64,000 nucleotides of DNA from Prorocentrum cordatum. Lineage: Eukaryota; Sar; Dinophyceae; Prorocentrales; Prorocentraceae. The notes beneath the pieces were generated by a model that saw nothing but the letters and a program-made list of their open reading frames with translations, did no database searches and had not been told where the DNA came from. The DNA lies in assembly GCA_963575745.1 (NCBI GenBank), contig CAUYUJ010022526.1, positions 568,208-632,207 of the forward strand, read 5' to 3'. The position numbers and the translations under genes are program-made. Below, in pieces: positions 53,934 to 64,000 of this stretch; position 1 is the first letter of the stretch; each line of letters starts with the position of its first letter.

Positions 53934-56060
53934 GTGTTGCTTGAGGTGGTTCACTGGATGCACATGCCAAACGACTTTTTGTTCAGATTGTTGACCCTCC
54001 TTTGGCAGTCGGTGGCTGAACCCATTCACGAGCGCCCTTCCTGCCAATGTCAGTGCGTGAGCTCCAACGAAAGAGAGTGCCCCGCGCCCGATCGCCTGGT
54101 TGCCCAGCAGCTCAAGGCCAGCATTGTCGCCGGCGGGACCACATCCCAAGTAAATTTCGTGGTGCAGTTCGGTTTCGTCTTGGTTGCCTTCGCGGGAGGA
54201 ATTGCCGTCGGCCGGATCCTCCCCGTTCGTTTTGCTCCTCGATTGAGTGCAAGCCTGGAAAGAGAAAAAAAAAAAAACGGTTTCACAACACGACGACTTG
54301 TGGCATGTTCGCGTGTTGGTCGATCACGCGGCCGAGGCGCAGTGGATCATCTACACACCCGACGCGAACATTCACGAGGAGGACTCCGGACCGCTGAACG
54401 GAGACGTGACGGGTGTCCGTGCGTTTTGGTCCGACGGGAACATCCTGGTGAGATTGAAAAGGGTCAACGTTTACAACTTCGGCCAAAGGCTGGGAGCCGG
54501 ACCGGGTAGCCGTTAGGGGGTCATGGAGGAGGCGGCAGACCCCGTCGCGGCATGGCGCTTGGCGGTGGCGATGGCGCCGCTGCTGGGTCTGATTGTTCAC
54601 AGAGTTGGACGCCACCGTCGCCATCGGAAACGAATCTTTGGTTGCCCCAAATGCGGTCGTCGACAAGAGGGGGCTGGCGCGCTCTGGGGGAGAAATCCTG
54701 ACAGTGGAGAGCGTCCCCCGTGCCACGGTCGATCGGTAGAAGCGAGCACGAGTTGGCGCCATCGACGCCAGAGTGATGACGGCGAAGTCCAACCCAGTGG
54801 GCGAGCGTTTCAGGCCGTGGGCCAGCGTCGCGGAAACGATCGGCGATTGTGCGATGGATCTGTGGCCCGCGAAGGGGCCACGGACGGCCATCTGGGTGGC
54901 CCGCTTCATGGCGCGCCGCAAACCTGGCCCAGAGGATTATCATCGGGCAGCAAGGATCAGCTAGACCTGTCGAACCTGGTGGCGATCGAGAATGTGGCGA
55001 GGCGATTGCAGATAGTCGAGTACCAGTGCGCCGAGAGGGTGCGAGATGGATAGCGCGGGGGCATTGCCGGAGCGGCCGCGGGGTCGCCGGCGAATCTATT
55101 CGAGGGGCGCCAGCACGTGAACCCCACCGCGCGACGCGCGCCAAGCTTGGTCGAGCACGCGAGCAAAGGGCTCGAGGGGGGGTCGCAGATCCAGAAGCAG
55201 GCCCGGGAAGCACGAAAAGGGCGAGCCCTCCTTCGCCAGCCCCCAGGCAACAGAGGCGGCGGCCGCGGCGGAGGCGACGAGTCACGAGCGCGCGCGAGGC
55301 TGGCGGAGACGGTTTCAACCGGCAGCCAGCAGCGCAGCGAGGCCTGTGACAGGCCCTGACAGACAGGCCGCCTGTCTGTCAGGGCGTTGAATTCGGGGCG
55401 ACCGTCAAGTCGGCTACATTCGTCGGCGGGGCCTTGGGAGATTGAATTTCGGGTTGAAGCACTAAGCAGTCTCCCGGTCTCTCCTGAGCAGTGCGAGTAG
55501 GGTCAGTCACGACGCGGCGACCGCCCTCACTGAGATGCATCTTCGCGTAGCCTCTAGCCCCCCTGCGGGCGCTGCAGACTGTTCGGGCAAGGGTGGCTGG
55601 GGTCAATTCCGAGAGCGTTGCAGTGAGGTGGGCGCCCCCCCGCTGGAGTTCAGCCAGCCGAGGATTATTTGGCGGGCGTCAGCGGGGGGTGCGACTACTC
55701 CGGCGACTTATCGCGGAAAGCTCCCACGGGCGAGTCTCTGCCGTCGCTTTGGCCAGCGCGCGCGGCCCCCATCGACGCGCGTCAGCTCTTGGGCCCCAGC
55801 GGTCGCGAGGACGTCCAGGGGTGGATGAGCGCGCGCGCTGCCAAACACGGCTGGCGCGCAAAGTCTCGAAGTGGCGCGAGGAGGTCTGCCGCGACCCGGG
55901 GCTTCGCAGATCTGCTCGACGGCGCGCCCTTGTCCCGCAGATGATGCGCGCTCGGGGCATGGCAGTAGAATTTGCGGAGGGGGAGGGCGACGCTCGCGCT
56001 GATCTTTTCACTGCGCGAAGGAACCCTGTGGTCCGCAGGGCACGTTTTTCAGCCCTTGCT
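53934..56060 (+). pseudogene. Fragment of a dinoflagellate retroelement ORF, N-terminal part
   Basis: Coding sense on + passes through several frames: LWHVRVLVDHAAEAQWIIYT (~54295), GPRTAIWVARFMARRKPG (~54880), LDLSNLVAIENVARRLQIVE (54958), in-frame TAG 55051, LVEHASKGLEGGSQIQKQAR (~55147) and IDARQLLGPSGREDVQGW (~55770). This order matches, in my recollection, the region upstream of the reverse transcriptase in a common dinoflagellate retroelement protein; that is memory, not a search. RT itself is absent, so the copy is truncated. At least four frame changes make it non-functional. Confidence 0.45.
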
Positions 56061-56400
56061 ACGATGATGATGTTGGGACTATTTCGAAAGCCCCATCTTG
56101 CCACTAGCTTAAATCATTGATGTTTTCATATGTTCGACTGTGTTTCGTCAGTTTCAGGAGGAAGTGTAGTGTGTATATTACGTTTGCGCTGTTGTCATAA
56201 ACTAATTCCCCCCCCCCCGTGGCCCCCCCGTCATTTATATTAGTTTTCCCTGATCGTCCTCTTCCTCCCCCTCCTCCTCCTCCTCCTCTTCCTCCTCTTC
56301 CTCCTCCTACTCCTCCGCGTCTTCCTCCTCCCCCCCCATCCCTCCGCTTCTTTTATATACCAGATATTCCCTGCACCCCCTGCACCCCCCCCCCCCCCCC
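56061..56400. repeat. C-run and TCC microsatellite before the gap
   Basis: A C-run at 56209-56218, then TCC/CTC from 56265, then C-run up to the N block. No gene. Confidence 0.7.
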
Positions 56401-56500
56401 NNNNNNNNNNNNNNNNNNNNNNNNNNNNNNNNNNNNNNNNNNNNNNNNNNNNNNNNNNNNNNNNNNNNNNNNNNNNNNNNNNNNNNNNNNNNNNNNNNNN
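56401..56500. other. Assembly gap of 100 N
   Basis: Exactly 100 N between a C-run and a TCC run; true length unknown. Confidence 0.95.
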
Positions 56501-56879
56501 TCCTCCTCCCCCTGCTCCTCCTCCTTCTCACGACGAAGCTGGCCAGGCTCTGTGGGTGGTGACGGGCGCGAAGTGGCCGAGAGTGGGGGCAATCCCCAGC
56601 GGGCATTGCTGAAAAGCAGTGGAGCGCGGGCGCTTCTCTGCTCGACGCCTTCGGCGCCCACGCTGCGGCGCTGCCGTCGTGGCCATCAGGGGGGCCCCCG
56701 GGGCGCCCGACACAGGTGCAGAAAAGGTGGGGGCAAGGCCAAGCAGCGAGCGCTGTGCAACACCGACAGCGGTCGCCGCTCGGGCAGGCGACGCGTGCCC
56801 CGCAGGGGACAACGCCCGCGGCGACACCGAGGGCGAGCCCCGATCAAGCGGGCAAGAACTGCTGCTGTGAGAGGCAACG
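56501..56879. other. No recognised gene
   Basis: GC-rich DNA after the gap; no nameable domain. Confidence 0.35.
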
Positions 56880-57060
56880 ATGGGGGGGGACTGGCAATGG
56901 GGGGGAACATCGAATTGGAATCGGCGACACATCGCCGATGGATCGGCAATAGGCCCCCGATCGTGAATCCGCAGTTTCCTGGGCAGGTTGGGGCTGCCGG
57001 GCCCCTATCGGCGATCAATGGGCGATTGGGGGTCGGTGCATCCCCCCTATGCCTATCCCC
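56880..57060. repeat. Repeat K, copy 3 (reverse orientation)
   Basis: The reverse complement matches 49498-49620, sharing CCCCAATCGCCCA, CGCCGATAGGGGCCCG and CTGCGGATTC. ATCGCCGAT palindromic words occur inside. Confidence 0.6.
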
Positions 57061-57299
57061 CTGTCGTTGCCCCTGGTGTTGGTCTAAAGGAACAATCGCA
57101 TAAACATAGCTTTCGGGAAGACGTATGTATGACTCGGGTTCGGGGGACTCGGGTTGGCCCGACGGGGCCAGCATGATAACGACGTGACGCGATATGAAAT
57201 TTGACGCGAGCTCCCGCTGCAAACATCCCACGAAGACTGGACCGTCAACATCCAGGACGCGCTCGTAAAAAAAACGAAGACCGGACCGTCAAAATCGAG

Positions 57300-57310
57300 G
57301 AGGGAGGGGA

Positions 57311-57341
<31 letters not shown>

Positions 57342-57745
57342 AGGGAGGAGGAGGAGGAGGAGGAGGAGGAGGAGAGGAGGAGGAGGAGGAGGAGGAGGAG
57401 AGGAGGAGAGGAGGCGGAGGAGAGAGAGGGAGAGGAGGAGGAGGAGGAGAGGAGGAGGAGGAGGGAGGAGGAGGAGGAGAGGAGGAGGAGAGGAGGGAGG
57501 AGGGAGGAGGAGGAGAGGAGGGAGGATGGGAGGAGGAGAGGAGAGGGAGGGGAGGGAGGAGGTAGGAGGGGGAGAGGAGGGAGGAGGGAGAGGAGGAGAG
57601 AGGAGGGAGGAGGGAGGGAGGAGGGAGGAGGAGGAGGAGGGAGGAGGGATAGGGAGGAGGGAGGAGGGAGGAGGGAGGAGGGAGGAGGGAAGAGGGACGA
57701 GGGATGAGGGAGGTGGGAGGATGGAGGAGGGAGGAGGGAGGAGGG
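57300..57745. repeat. GGA microsatellite at the LINE 2 5' edge
   Basis: About 445 bases of GGA/GAGGGAG ending immediately before the spliced-leader relic. Confidence 0.9.
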
Positions 57746-57748
57746 AAC

Positions 57749-57769
57749 TCCGTAGCCATTTTGGCTCAA
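57749..57769 (+). other. DinoSL spliced-leader relic
   Basis: TCCGTAGCCATTTTGGCTCA plus A equals the first 21 bases of the 22-base dinoflagellate spliced leader; the last G is T at 57770. In dinoflagellates this leader is added to mRNAs by trans-splicing, so genomic copies mark DNA made from processed mRNA. Confidence 0.9.
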
Positions 57770-57930
57770 TTTCCAACGTGGCTCCCGGCGTTGGAGCTTT
57801 TTCGCAGCCAAGGGGGCGGCTGAAGGCCCCCCTACTTTCAAGTCTCACATTTGTGCTCGTCCCCAGTTGCCTGCCAAGGCTGGGCGAGCCCGCTTCCTGG
57901 TGCCTCCAAGCGGCTCCCCGCGCTGTGCCT

Positions 57931-58917
57931 ATGAGTTCTAAGGATGTGCTCTTGGGCCCGAAGAAGCCGCTCTGGGCATGCACCAAGTGCCATCGCTCAG
58001 GCAGCTGGGTGTCCCGCATCAAGTGCGCATGCGGCGCGGCCGCCCCGAGTGCTGTGCAGAAGAGTGCCAAGGCGGCTCATGAGAAGGCGGTCGCTGGTGG
58101 CGATAACGCAAGCAAGGCGCCGAAGGGCCAGTGGTCGGCTGGAGGTCCGCCCTCGCTTGACGCTACGCTCAAGAAGATCCTCGGGCGCCTGGAGGACTTG
58201 GGGAAACCGCCGTCAGCAGCCCCTCCATGGCGCTTGGAGCCCAACGAGTCGTCGATCCCGCCAGTTGTCGACGACCAAAAGGAGGCGAAGGAGAGGTTGG
58301 CCTTTTGGCAGAAGGCAGCGAGGCTGGCTGCTCACCAAGAGGACAGGGCCCACGCGGAGGAGCAGGCGGCCAAGATCCAGAACTCCATCAACGATGCCAC
58401 GCCCGCGTACATCCAGCAGCACAGCATCACCACGCGCCTCGAGCGCGCCAGGGCCAACACTACGTCGTTGGAGGCCAAGCTCACCGTGGTCATGAAGGAG
58501 GTGGAAGAGGCGCGCAAGTTGCTCGATGAGCGCCTCAGCCATGCTCAGGAGGCCTTGGAGGACGCGCGTCGCCAGGTCGCAGCTCTCGAGCAGGAAGCCA
58601 AGGAGTGTTTCGCCAAATAGGTGGCCTACACTGAGGGGCCTGTGCTCAAGCTGGAGGAGCAGCAACTTGGCTCGGCCTCGGACGAGTTCAAGGCCTGGTT
58701 CCGTGCGCAAAAGGGTGACGAGGCGGGCGCCAAGCACCTCCAGGCCTTGCTCGGGATGCTGGAAGCCCAAGCGGTCGCTGCGCGCAACGCTACTGCTCCT
58801 CCTCCTCCTGTGCCAGATGATGACATGGAGATCGACGAGGAAGACGAGAGGACCTTCGCCGACGTATCCGACGAGGTTCGTGAGGCCAGAGAGCGAGCCG
58901 ACAAAGTCCAGGGATAG
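57931..58917 (+). pseudogene. LINE 2 ORF1: zinc finger and coiled coil
   Basis: ATG 57931 is the first good start after the leader. The N-terminus has WACTKCHRSGSWVSRIKCAC, a C-X2-C...C-X1-C zinc-ribbon-like module that should bind nucleic acid. Residues ~100-230 are heptad-rich (for example TSLEAKLTVVMKEVEEARKL), a long coiled coil likely for multimerisation. TAG at 58618-58620 and again at 58915-58917 interrupt the frame, yet coding sense continues through both (VAYTEGPVLKLEEQQLGSAS; VKRARAQLKEARKNLQTHLQ). Each TAG may be a mutated CAG. Confidence 0.65.
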
Positions 58918-58989
58918 CAAGTTAAACGAGCTCGCGCTCAGCTCAAGGAGGCCAGGAAGAATCTGCAGACGCACCTGCAGGCTGCTGCA

Positions 58990-59450
58990 ACGAAGAGGCA
59001 CAAGCGAGGGTGTCCTCTTCGCGGCTGTGGAGCTGGACGGCCACTACGACATGCTACCTGGAGGATGGCGTGTTACGGATTCCAGTACTACGAAGGATGA
59101 GTTTGGTGCTGTGCAGGTGTTCCCTGCAGGGACGAGGTTTTCTGTGCCCAGTGCCGGCAGCGCCAGTTGCGTGGCTCATCCCATTTTCTTGGGAGGAAAG
59201 GTCATCGACGCTGATTGGGGCGACTTGGGGTTTCAAGTACCAGCTCTCTGTCCAGACAAGACCTTCCAATATGCTCTGCGGGATCCCACACTCCACTCTA
59301 CTTCCTCGTCCGCGGCGGCTCCCAGTGGATCGGTTACCACGTGTTCTGGGACATCCGCGTCGACAGGTGCCGCACTCTTGGCCCCTGAGAAGGCGGGGGG
59401 CCCGCGGCGGCAGCGGCGCCTGCGAGGCTTGGGTTCAGGGGGGCCCTGGG
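58990..59450 (+). pseudogene. LINE 2 unknown block between ORF1 and endonuclease
   Basis: In the frame with codon starts at 58526+3n the product includes LPGGWRVTDSSTTKDEFGAV, VFPAGTRFSVPS, CVAHPIFLGGKVIDADWGDL and GFQVPALC. It looks like folded-domain sequence, but I cannot name it. It may belong to the LINE or be inserted. Confidence 0.35.
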
Positions 59451-59600
59451 CGCCGCAGGAGCCCCCCCGCTGCGGGGAATCGGTGGAGGAGCCTCGTTGC
59501 GCCCCACATGAGCGAGCTCTTCCACCTGTGCTCCGAGTACCTCAGGAGGCAGGGTTGTGCGTGCCTGCTGCCCTGAGCTGCGTGCCCGAGGCAGCGCCCC

Positions 59601-60374
59601 GTGCTACCCCAGTGTCGTGGGCAGCATCGTCGGCTACGCCTCAGTCTGCACGGTGGTCTTCTGAGGCAGGAAGGGGCGTTCAATCTCAAGCTGGGGGTCC
59701 GAAGCGTTCGCGGACCAGGGCCAAGAGGGAAAATGTCACTTCGTGGGGGTTCTTTTTCTGTAGCGCCAACTGCTGGAGCTCCTGGGAGACGGTCCTGGAA
59801 TGGAGGCTTGACAGGGGCCCCCGATGAGCCCAAGCCCCTGTTCTTTGCTGGCCAGGAAACCCGAGTGACGGACCCCGAAGCGATAGCTAAGCATGTGGGG
59901 TTTCTGCGAGGCAGGGGGGTTGCTGCTGACTGCTGCCCGGCTGTGCAGACGGGGGGCCACGTCCTCGCCAACTCTGCAGGTGTGCTGGCAGGGGGACTTC
60001 GCCACATCAACCACCTCGCGATCCTGCCCCAGGGGCTCAGGGAGATCCCAGAAGCCTCTGGAAGAGTTCTGGCGCGTCATGTCCAAGCTGTTGTTCCCAG
60101 GGGCCTTTTCTGTATTTCGGTCTACTTCCACCGGGGTATAGGGGTCTCGGGGGCTAATGCGGTGCTGCTGGCCTCTCTGGGCCGATATCTGGAGGGCCTG
60201 GCGGTGCCTTGGGTCATCGGGTGCGACGCCAACATGGGCCCGAGGGAAGAAGGATTCAGAGACTGGTGCTCCCGAGTCGGAGCTGCGGTGGCGGCGACTG
60301 ATGTTGCCGCCTGCTCGGCAGGTGCTGGCGCCAACTTTTTTTCATTCTGTCGAAGGGCTTGCCGTCCTGCGTAG
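59601..60374 (+). pseudogene. LINE 2 endonuclease-like part
   Basis: GLFCISVYFHRGIGVSGANA followed by VPWVIGCDANMGPREEGF fits the second half of an APE-type endonuclease as seen in dinoflagellate LINEs (Asp/Asn block CDANMGP). The N-terminal catalytic Asn and Glu blocks were not recognised, and the final SDH block lies past a frame change, so the enzyme is incomplete. Confidence 0.5.
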
Positions 60375-61031
60375 ACAAGATCAGCGCGCTGCTAGATGCG
60401 CCGATCTCGCCCCGCTCGCCCGTTGAGCTCTGGTTGAAGGGGGTCTCGCTGGGCATCCCGATCCACCTCAGATGCACTTGGAAGAGGTTCCCCGCGCGGA
60501 TGCCCGTTGGTTGCCTGGGAGCCCCTGAGTCCCGCCAATGGTCCTGGAGTGTAGGCGATATCGAAAGCTTAGACTTCGCTTCGTCTTGGGATGAGTGGGT
60601 CAACAGCTCGGAGCTGGAGCTCTGCAGAGCGTTTGGCCTGTGTGGGGCAAGCCGTAGAGGATGCATGGGAAACCTGAAGGTTTCAGCAGGACTACGATGG
60701 CCCTAGGGAGGTTTTCCGGAGGATGAAGTGGTTCTCCAACTCCTACCCCGCAGCTGAGTGCATGGCGTTCTTTAATTGCACTGCTGGGCAAGGCCTGTCT
60801 ATGCGTCGAGAGCGACTTCGAGTCGCCTCCTTGGACTGAAATGCAGGCAGGCCTCCTTCGGCTAGACGAGTCACTGCTACAGCCTCAGTTGCTTGCCTTT
60901 GTTCCTTCGATCGCAGGTATGGCTGCGGCTATGTCGCCCACCGATGGCCGCGAGATCGGCCGCCCCCTCCCCGCTGCTTGCTCGACTCGCGAGCACCTCT
61001 CTGCCAAGACCTCGCGTGATAGATAGGCTAG
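60375..61031 (+). other. LINE 2 linker, decayed coding sense
   Basis: Coding-like pieces in shifting frames (SLDFASSWDEWVNSSELELC; LLRLDESLLQPQLLAF) between the endonuclease and RT parts. Confidence 0.4.
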
Positions 61032-62444
61032 GTGGATGGGGGTGCGCTAAGGGGGCGACCGCTAGCGGAGGCAAGGCAGCCCACGCCTACTCCAGAGACA
61101 AATTACTCCAGAGACAAGAACTTCGCCATGGTTCCCTCTGCCAAGGAGGGGTGGGGGCTCCAGGGGGGCGCTGCTGCTGACGCGCTAGTTGCTGAATGGA
61201 ACTTGCATTGGCAGCGTCGTCGTTCTGGGCTTGCTGCGGCCCAAGTGGCCAAAGCTAAGGCAGCTACTCCGCCCCCGAGGCCGTCAGCTCAGAAGGTCAG
61301 GTGGGCCCTGGGGAAGTTCAAGCGTGATAGTAGCGTTGGTGTGGATTGTTGGATTCCCCGTTCCTGGAGTTGCTCTCCTGGAGACTACGTCGAGCGCCTC
61401 GTAGATGTGATGATGGCCTGGGGGCGGGGCCCCAGCAAGTTGCCCATGAGGTGCCCCGCGGTGATGGTTTTCCAAAGGAGATCCCGAGGGTTGTGGACTG
61501 CGCCCATTGGCCCTCGCACTATCCCTGTTCCGCTTCCGGGGGGGAGTGAGGCAAGGGGGGGGCCGAGCTTGGGAAATGGACCGCTGCTCTCCCTTCTTCT
61601 GGGGAGCCAGGGGCAAGGGGTGCGACCGAGCTGGCAGGCAACGTGCTATGCTAAATGAGTATGCTCGACAGAAGGGTTTCGACGTCTTTACGCAGTGCGC
61701 GGACCTAGAGACATTCTACGAGCCGGTGGCCCCTGGGATCCTGTTCGAAAAGGCAGAGAAAAGTGGATTCCATCCGGGGCTTACTCACTCTGCCATCTGC
61801 CTCTACACGGGGCCCCGTGTGCTAACGTTTGCAGGTGCTCGCTCGGGCTGTTTCGCCGTCGCAGGCGCCATCCTTGCTGGTTGCAGTCTCGCCGCGAGCT
61901 TCGCGAGGGTTGCATTATGCAGATTGCTGCGCGGACTGTCGACAGCGCCCCCTTCGATTCGCATCCGCAGTGTCGTGGATGACGTGTCGCTCCAGATGCT
62001 AGGCGCCGCCGGTTTCATCGTTGACAATTCGGGCGATGCTGGCAGGGAGCTCAAGAAGGATTCGACGCGCTTGAGCTCAGGATGTCGGGGAAGAAAACGC
62101 AGTTCATCGCTTCCTGCGAGGAGGTCTCAGATGGCCTCTCCAACGCTTGGAAGGACCTCCGCTTTTCGTGCAAGGTCTCTGTGAGGTCCCTGGGGTGTGA
62201 CATCGTGGCCAGGAAGCCCAGGGGGAACCCCGCGGCGCTTAAAGGGCCCAGGAAGGCTGCTCGGAGGGGGCGCGAGCTCTGGAGGCTAAGGCTGCTGGGG
62301 CCAACGTTGCTGGGATCCACAGGGCTGGGCCCCAGGCTGGAGCTCTTTGGTCCAGCGCGGTTGCTGGGCTCAGTTGGCAGCAGATTCACCCTCTCAGAGT
62401 TAGCGCCTGCAGAAGTGTTGCTAAGAGCAAGTCTGGGGCCCTGA
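61032..62444 (+). pseudogene. LINE 2 reverse transcriptase (VVDD type)
   Basis: Blocks: KFKRDSSVGVDCWIPRSW (~61317), a degraded RPIGLLP-like region (~61500), FTQCADLETFYEPVAP with the catalytic Asp codon at 61702, GARSGCFAVAGAILAGCSLA (~61835) and RSVVDDVSLQ with VVDD at 61972-61983. Both active-site Asp remain. GCDIVARKPRGNPAAL-like sequence after 62190 (another frame) is the post-palm region. Frames change near 61500 and 62060, so this copy cannot make a full enzyme. Expected role: target-primed cDNA synthesis. Confidence 0.7.
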
Positions 62445-62482
62445 CATCATTTAGGTTAAGATCGTATGCCTGTGGTGTCAAG

Positions 62483-63239
62483 ATGGACCCCTACACCTTC
62501 TACCACGCCAACGTCATACAGCAGTGGGCAGGAGCTGTTTGGGATGGGTCGCTTTCGTTGGGCGTGGTCCAAATAGTGTTCCAGGCGGCCGCCGACGAAA
62601 TGAGTAGGACGAAGACCCCGTGGGCGTCAGCTACCTCCCCTGCTCACGTGCTGCTGCTCACCTTGGCCGAGTTCGGCTGGGTACCTGCGCCTGCTAGATG
62701 CTTCCGCAAGGCCGATGGGGGGCTTGTGGATCTGCTTGCAGTGGCACCGCTTGTGGTCAGAGACTACGCGAAGGCGGATGCAGGTCTCAGGGCTGACGTA
62801 AATGCCCTCCGTCTACGGCCTCAGCTCAACAAAGTCTGGCGCCGTCCTGTGTTGTGGGGAGGGGCTCGTGCCATGATGGGAGGGGCCTCTAGTGACCTTT
62901 GGCGCCAACACCGCCAGAGCTGCGTGCGTAGTGCTTTTTCCCTGGGGGCCTGGGCCCACAAGGGGCTCTGGAAGCGCCGCGTCAGTGATGTGTCGTGCTG
63001 TCAGTTGTGCCACGGGGCCCCTGGTTCCCTTTCCCACCGACGGTTTGCACGCCCCGCTTTCGATTCGGGCAGGCGTGGGTTTCTCCCGAGGCAGGTGTCA
63101 GCGCCCGCTCGCGACGCTCAATGTTGGCAACAGGGACTTGAGAACTTTGCTGCTGGAGTTCCCCCTGATCCTGGAGAGCTGACGCCTCCGCCGCTGCGAG
63201 CCAACCAGTGTAGCATGGGTTGGTTTAGTAGTCCCACGA
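62483..63239 (+). pseudogene. LINE 2 zinc-binding region between RT and RNase H
   Basis: The frame starting at 62483 includes FYHANVIQQWAGAVWDGSLS and, near 62990, SCCQLCHGAPGSLSHRRF, a Cys/His cluster common before RNase H in these elements. Frame sense is lost after about 63060. Confidence 0.5.
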
Positions 63240-63885
63240 GTGGAAGGCTCTGGCCACATCTGTAGTGACGGGCCAGCTCTCGACCCCACTTCGACCAGGT
63301 TCCGTCTTGCGGGTTGGCCCCCGTGTATGGTGGGGCCCACGGGGGAGTTGCTATCTGCAGCTTATGGCGCTGTCGCAGCCGAAGCCGCCCCCCCAGCAAC
63401 AAGCCAGGGACGGCGACGACTATGCGTATTTCATGCTAGCCAGCCTTGCCGAAGGAGATTTCCAGGTTTGGACTGACTGCGAGGGGGCCCTGGGTTGTGT
63501 GTGGGACCGTTGGCCCTCGGTTGGCTCTGGGCACCCGCGGGCCCACATCTGGGCCAGGGTCTGGCATGTTTCCGAAGATGGCCTGGCGGCCCACACAACC
63601 CTGGGCCACGCCGCTTTCAATGGCATTGTTGAGGGCCGCTCCACCGACTTCGAGCGGGAGGGGAACAAGCATGTGGATCGTTTCGCCAAGCTTGGAGCGG
63701 CCCAGCACCCGTCAGCCGACGCAGCCAGAGCGCAGCACGATGAGCTGGTCAGTTTGCAGAAGGCTGTGTGCATATGGGGAGGCCTCCAGGATGTCCTCAT
63801 GTGCCAGATGGGGTTGGTCCGATTCCACGGGCTTCCCTGCGAAGGGCGACCTAGAGGACCCCCAGGGCCCAGATGGCAGGCATAA
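63240..63885 (+). pseudogene. LINE 2 RNase H domain
   Basis: SDGPALDPTSTRFRLAGWPP (~63262, frame 0) is the first strand with its Asp. After a frame change, FQVWTDCEGALGCVWDR (~63462) and a C-terminal EREGNKHVDRFAKLGA (~63653) give the later catalytic Asp positions. RNase H removes the RNA strand of the RNA-DNA hybrid. Ends at TAA 63883. The split frame makes this copy inactive. Confidence 0.65.
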
Positions 63886-64000
63886 GCAGCGCCCGAAGCG
63901 GCGTCGGCTTAGGGCCGAGCGCGAAGGTTCCATGCGCGACTATTCTCACCTAGGCTGTCGCCAGGCGTTACTCAGCTTCCGTGTTCCCCTGCTCCTGGAA
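63886..64000. other. LINE 2 3' flank at window edge
   Basis: No poly(A) or repeat tail before the window ends. Confidence 0.4.

Larger units (their letters stand above)
57749..64000 (+). mobile_element. SL-headed non-LTR retrotransposon (LINE 2), partial at window end
   Basis: Order on +: DinoSL relic, 161-base leader, zinc-finger/coiled-coil ORF1, an unknown conserved block, endonuclease-like part, RT, a zinc-binding region and RNase H. Frames change several times and at least two in-frame TAG occur, so this copy is decayed. The 5' end appears complete because of the leader; the 3' end was not found. Confidence 0.75.

Noticed and set aside
10800-64000. tRNA, rRNA, 5S or SL-RNA genes
   Set aside because: No cloverleaf-compatible box A/box B pair, rRNA signature or SL-RNA gene body was recognised; the only SL sequence is the relic at 57749, which lacks a donor site after it.

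Overview
This window looks like dinoflagellate nuclear DNA. The strongest sign is a near-complete dinoflagellate spliced-leader (DinoSL) sequence at 57749-57769, directly upstream of a retrotransposon ORF. Other signs agree: every convincing coding region lies on the + strand, the DNA is GC-rich and dense in microsatellites and short inverted-repeat elements, non-GT introns (GA-AG, GC-AG) give the best reading frames, and the one convincing host gene is a single-domain voltage-gated cation channel with EF hands. I cannot name the species.

Layout. 1-1028: diffuse repeat. 1029-10516: a retroelement-like coding unit (Gag with CCHC zinc knuckle, an embedded Tpt1/KptA RNA 2'-phosphotransferase domain, then RING-H2 and retropepsin-like domains), cut by a G/T-tract intron and two frame changes. 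It carries about forty copies of a 14-nt hairpin with covarying stem bases. 10700-10799: assembly gap. 11.4-13.7 kb: GGA and ACN triplet arrays. 13.7-23.8 kb: no secure gene, several short inverted-repeat elements. 23.8-30.5 kb: a decayed LINE (ORF1, APE-type endonuclease, reverse transcriptase with a YAVD active site, and an A73 tract inside). 30.5-41.6 kb: TCC/GGA microsatellites and dispersed repeats. 41.6-42.05 kb: two coding-like exons around an introner-like GC-AG element. 42.5-48.6 kb: tandem and inverted repeats with a few exon-like pieces. 48673-51797: the channel gene in five exons. 53.0-53.8 kb: third copy of a dispersed element with a shared C-terminal peptide. 53.9-56.1 kb: fragment of a second retroelement type. 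56401-56500: assembly gap. 57749-64000: a second, DinoSL-headed LINE with RT and RNase H, running off the window.

How the parts relate. The channel is the only clear cellular function: voltage sensor S1-S4, pore S5-P-S6 and two Ca2+-binding EF hands on one chain, expected to tetramerise. Everything else is mobile or repeat DNA. Short TIR or foldback families (called A to N here) recur two to four times each; two of them lie inside channel intron 1, and one forms a clean GC-AG intron with a flanking duplication, so some of these families may be sources of introns.

The most unusual item is the 1029-10516 element. It combines a Tpt1-like domain retaining the Arg-His-Arg-Arg tetrad with a dense family of small hairpins that occur in all three codon phases, which suggests selection or copying at the nucleic-acid level.
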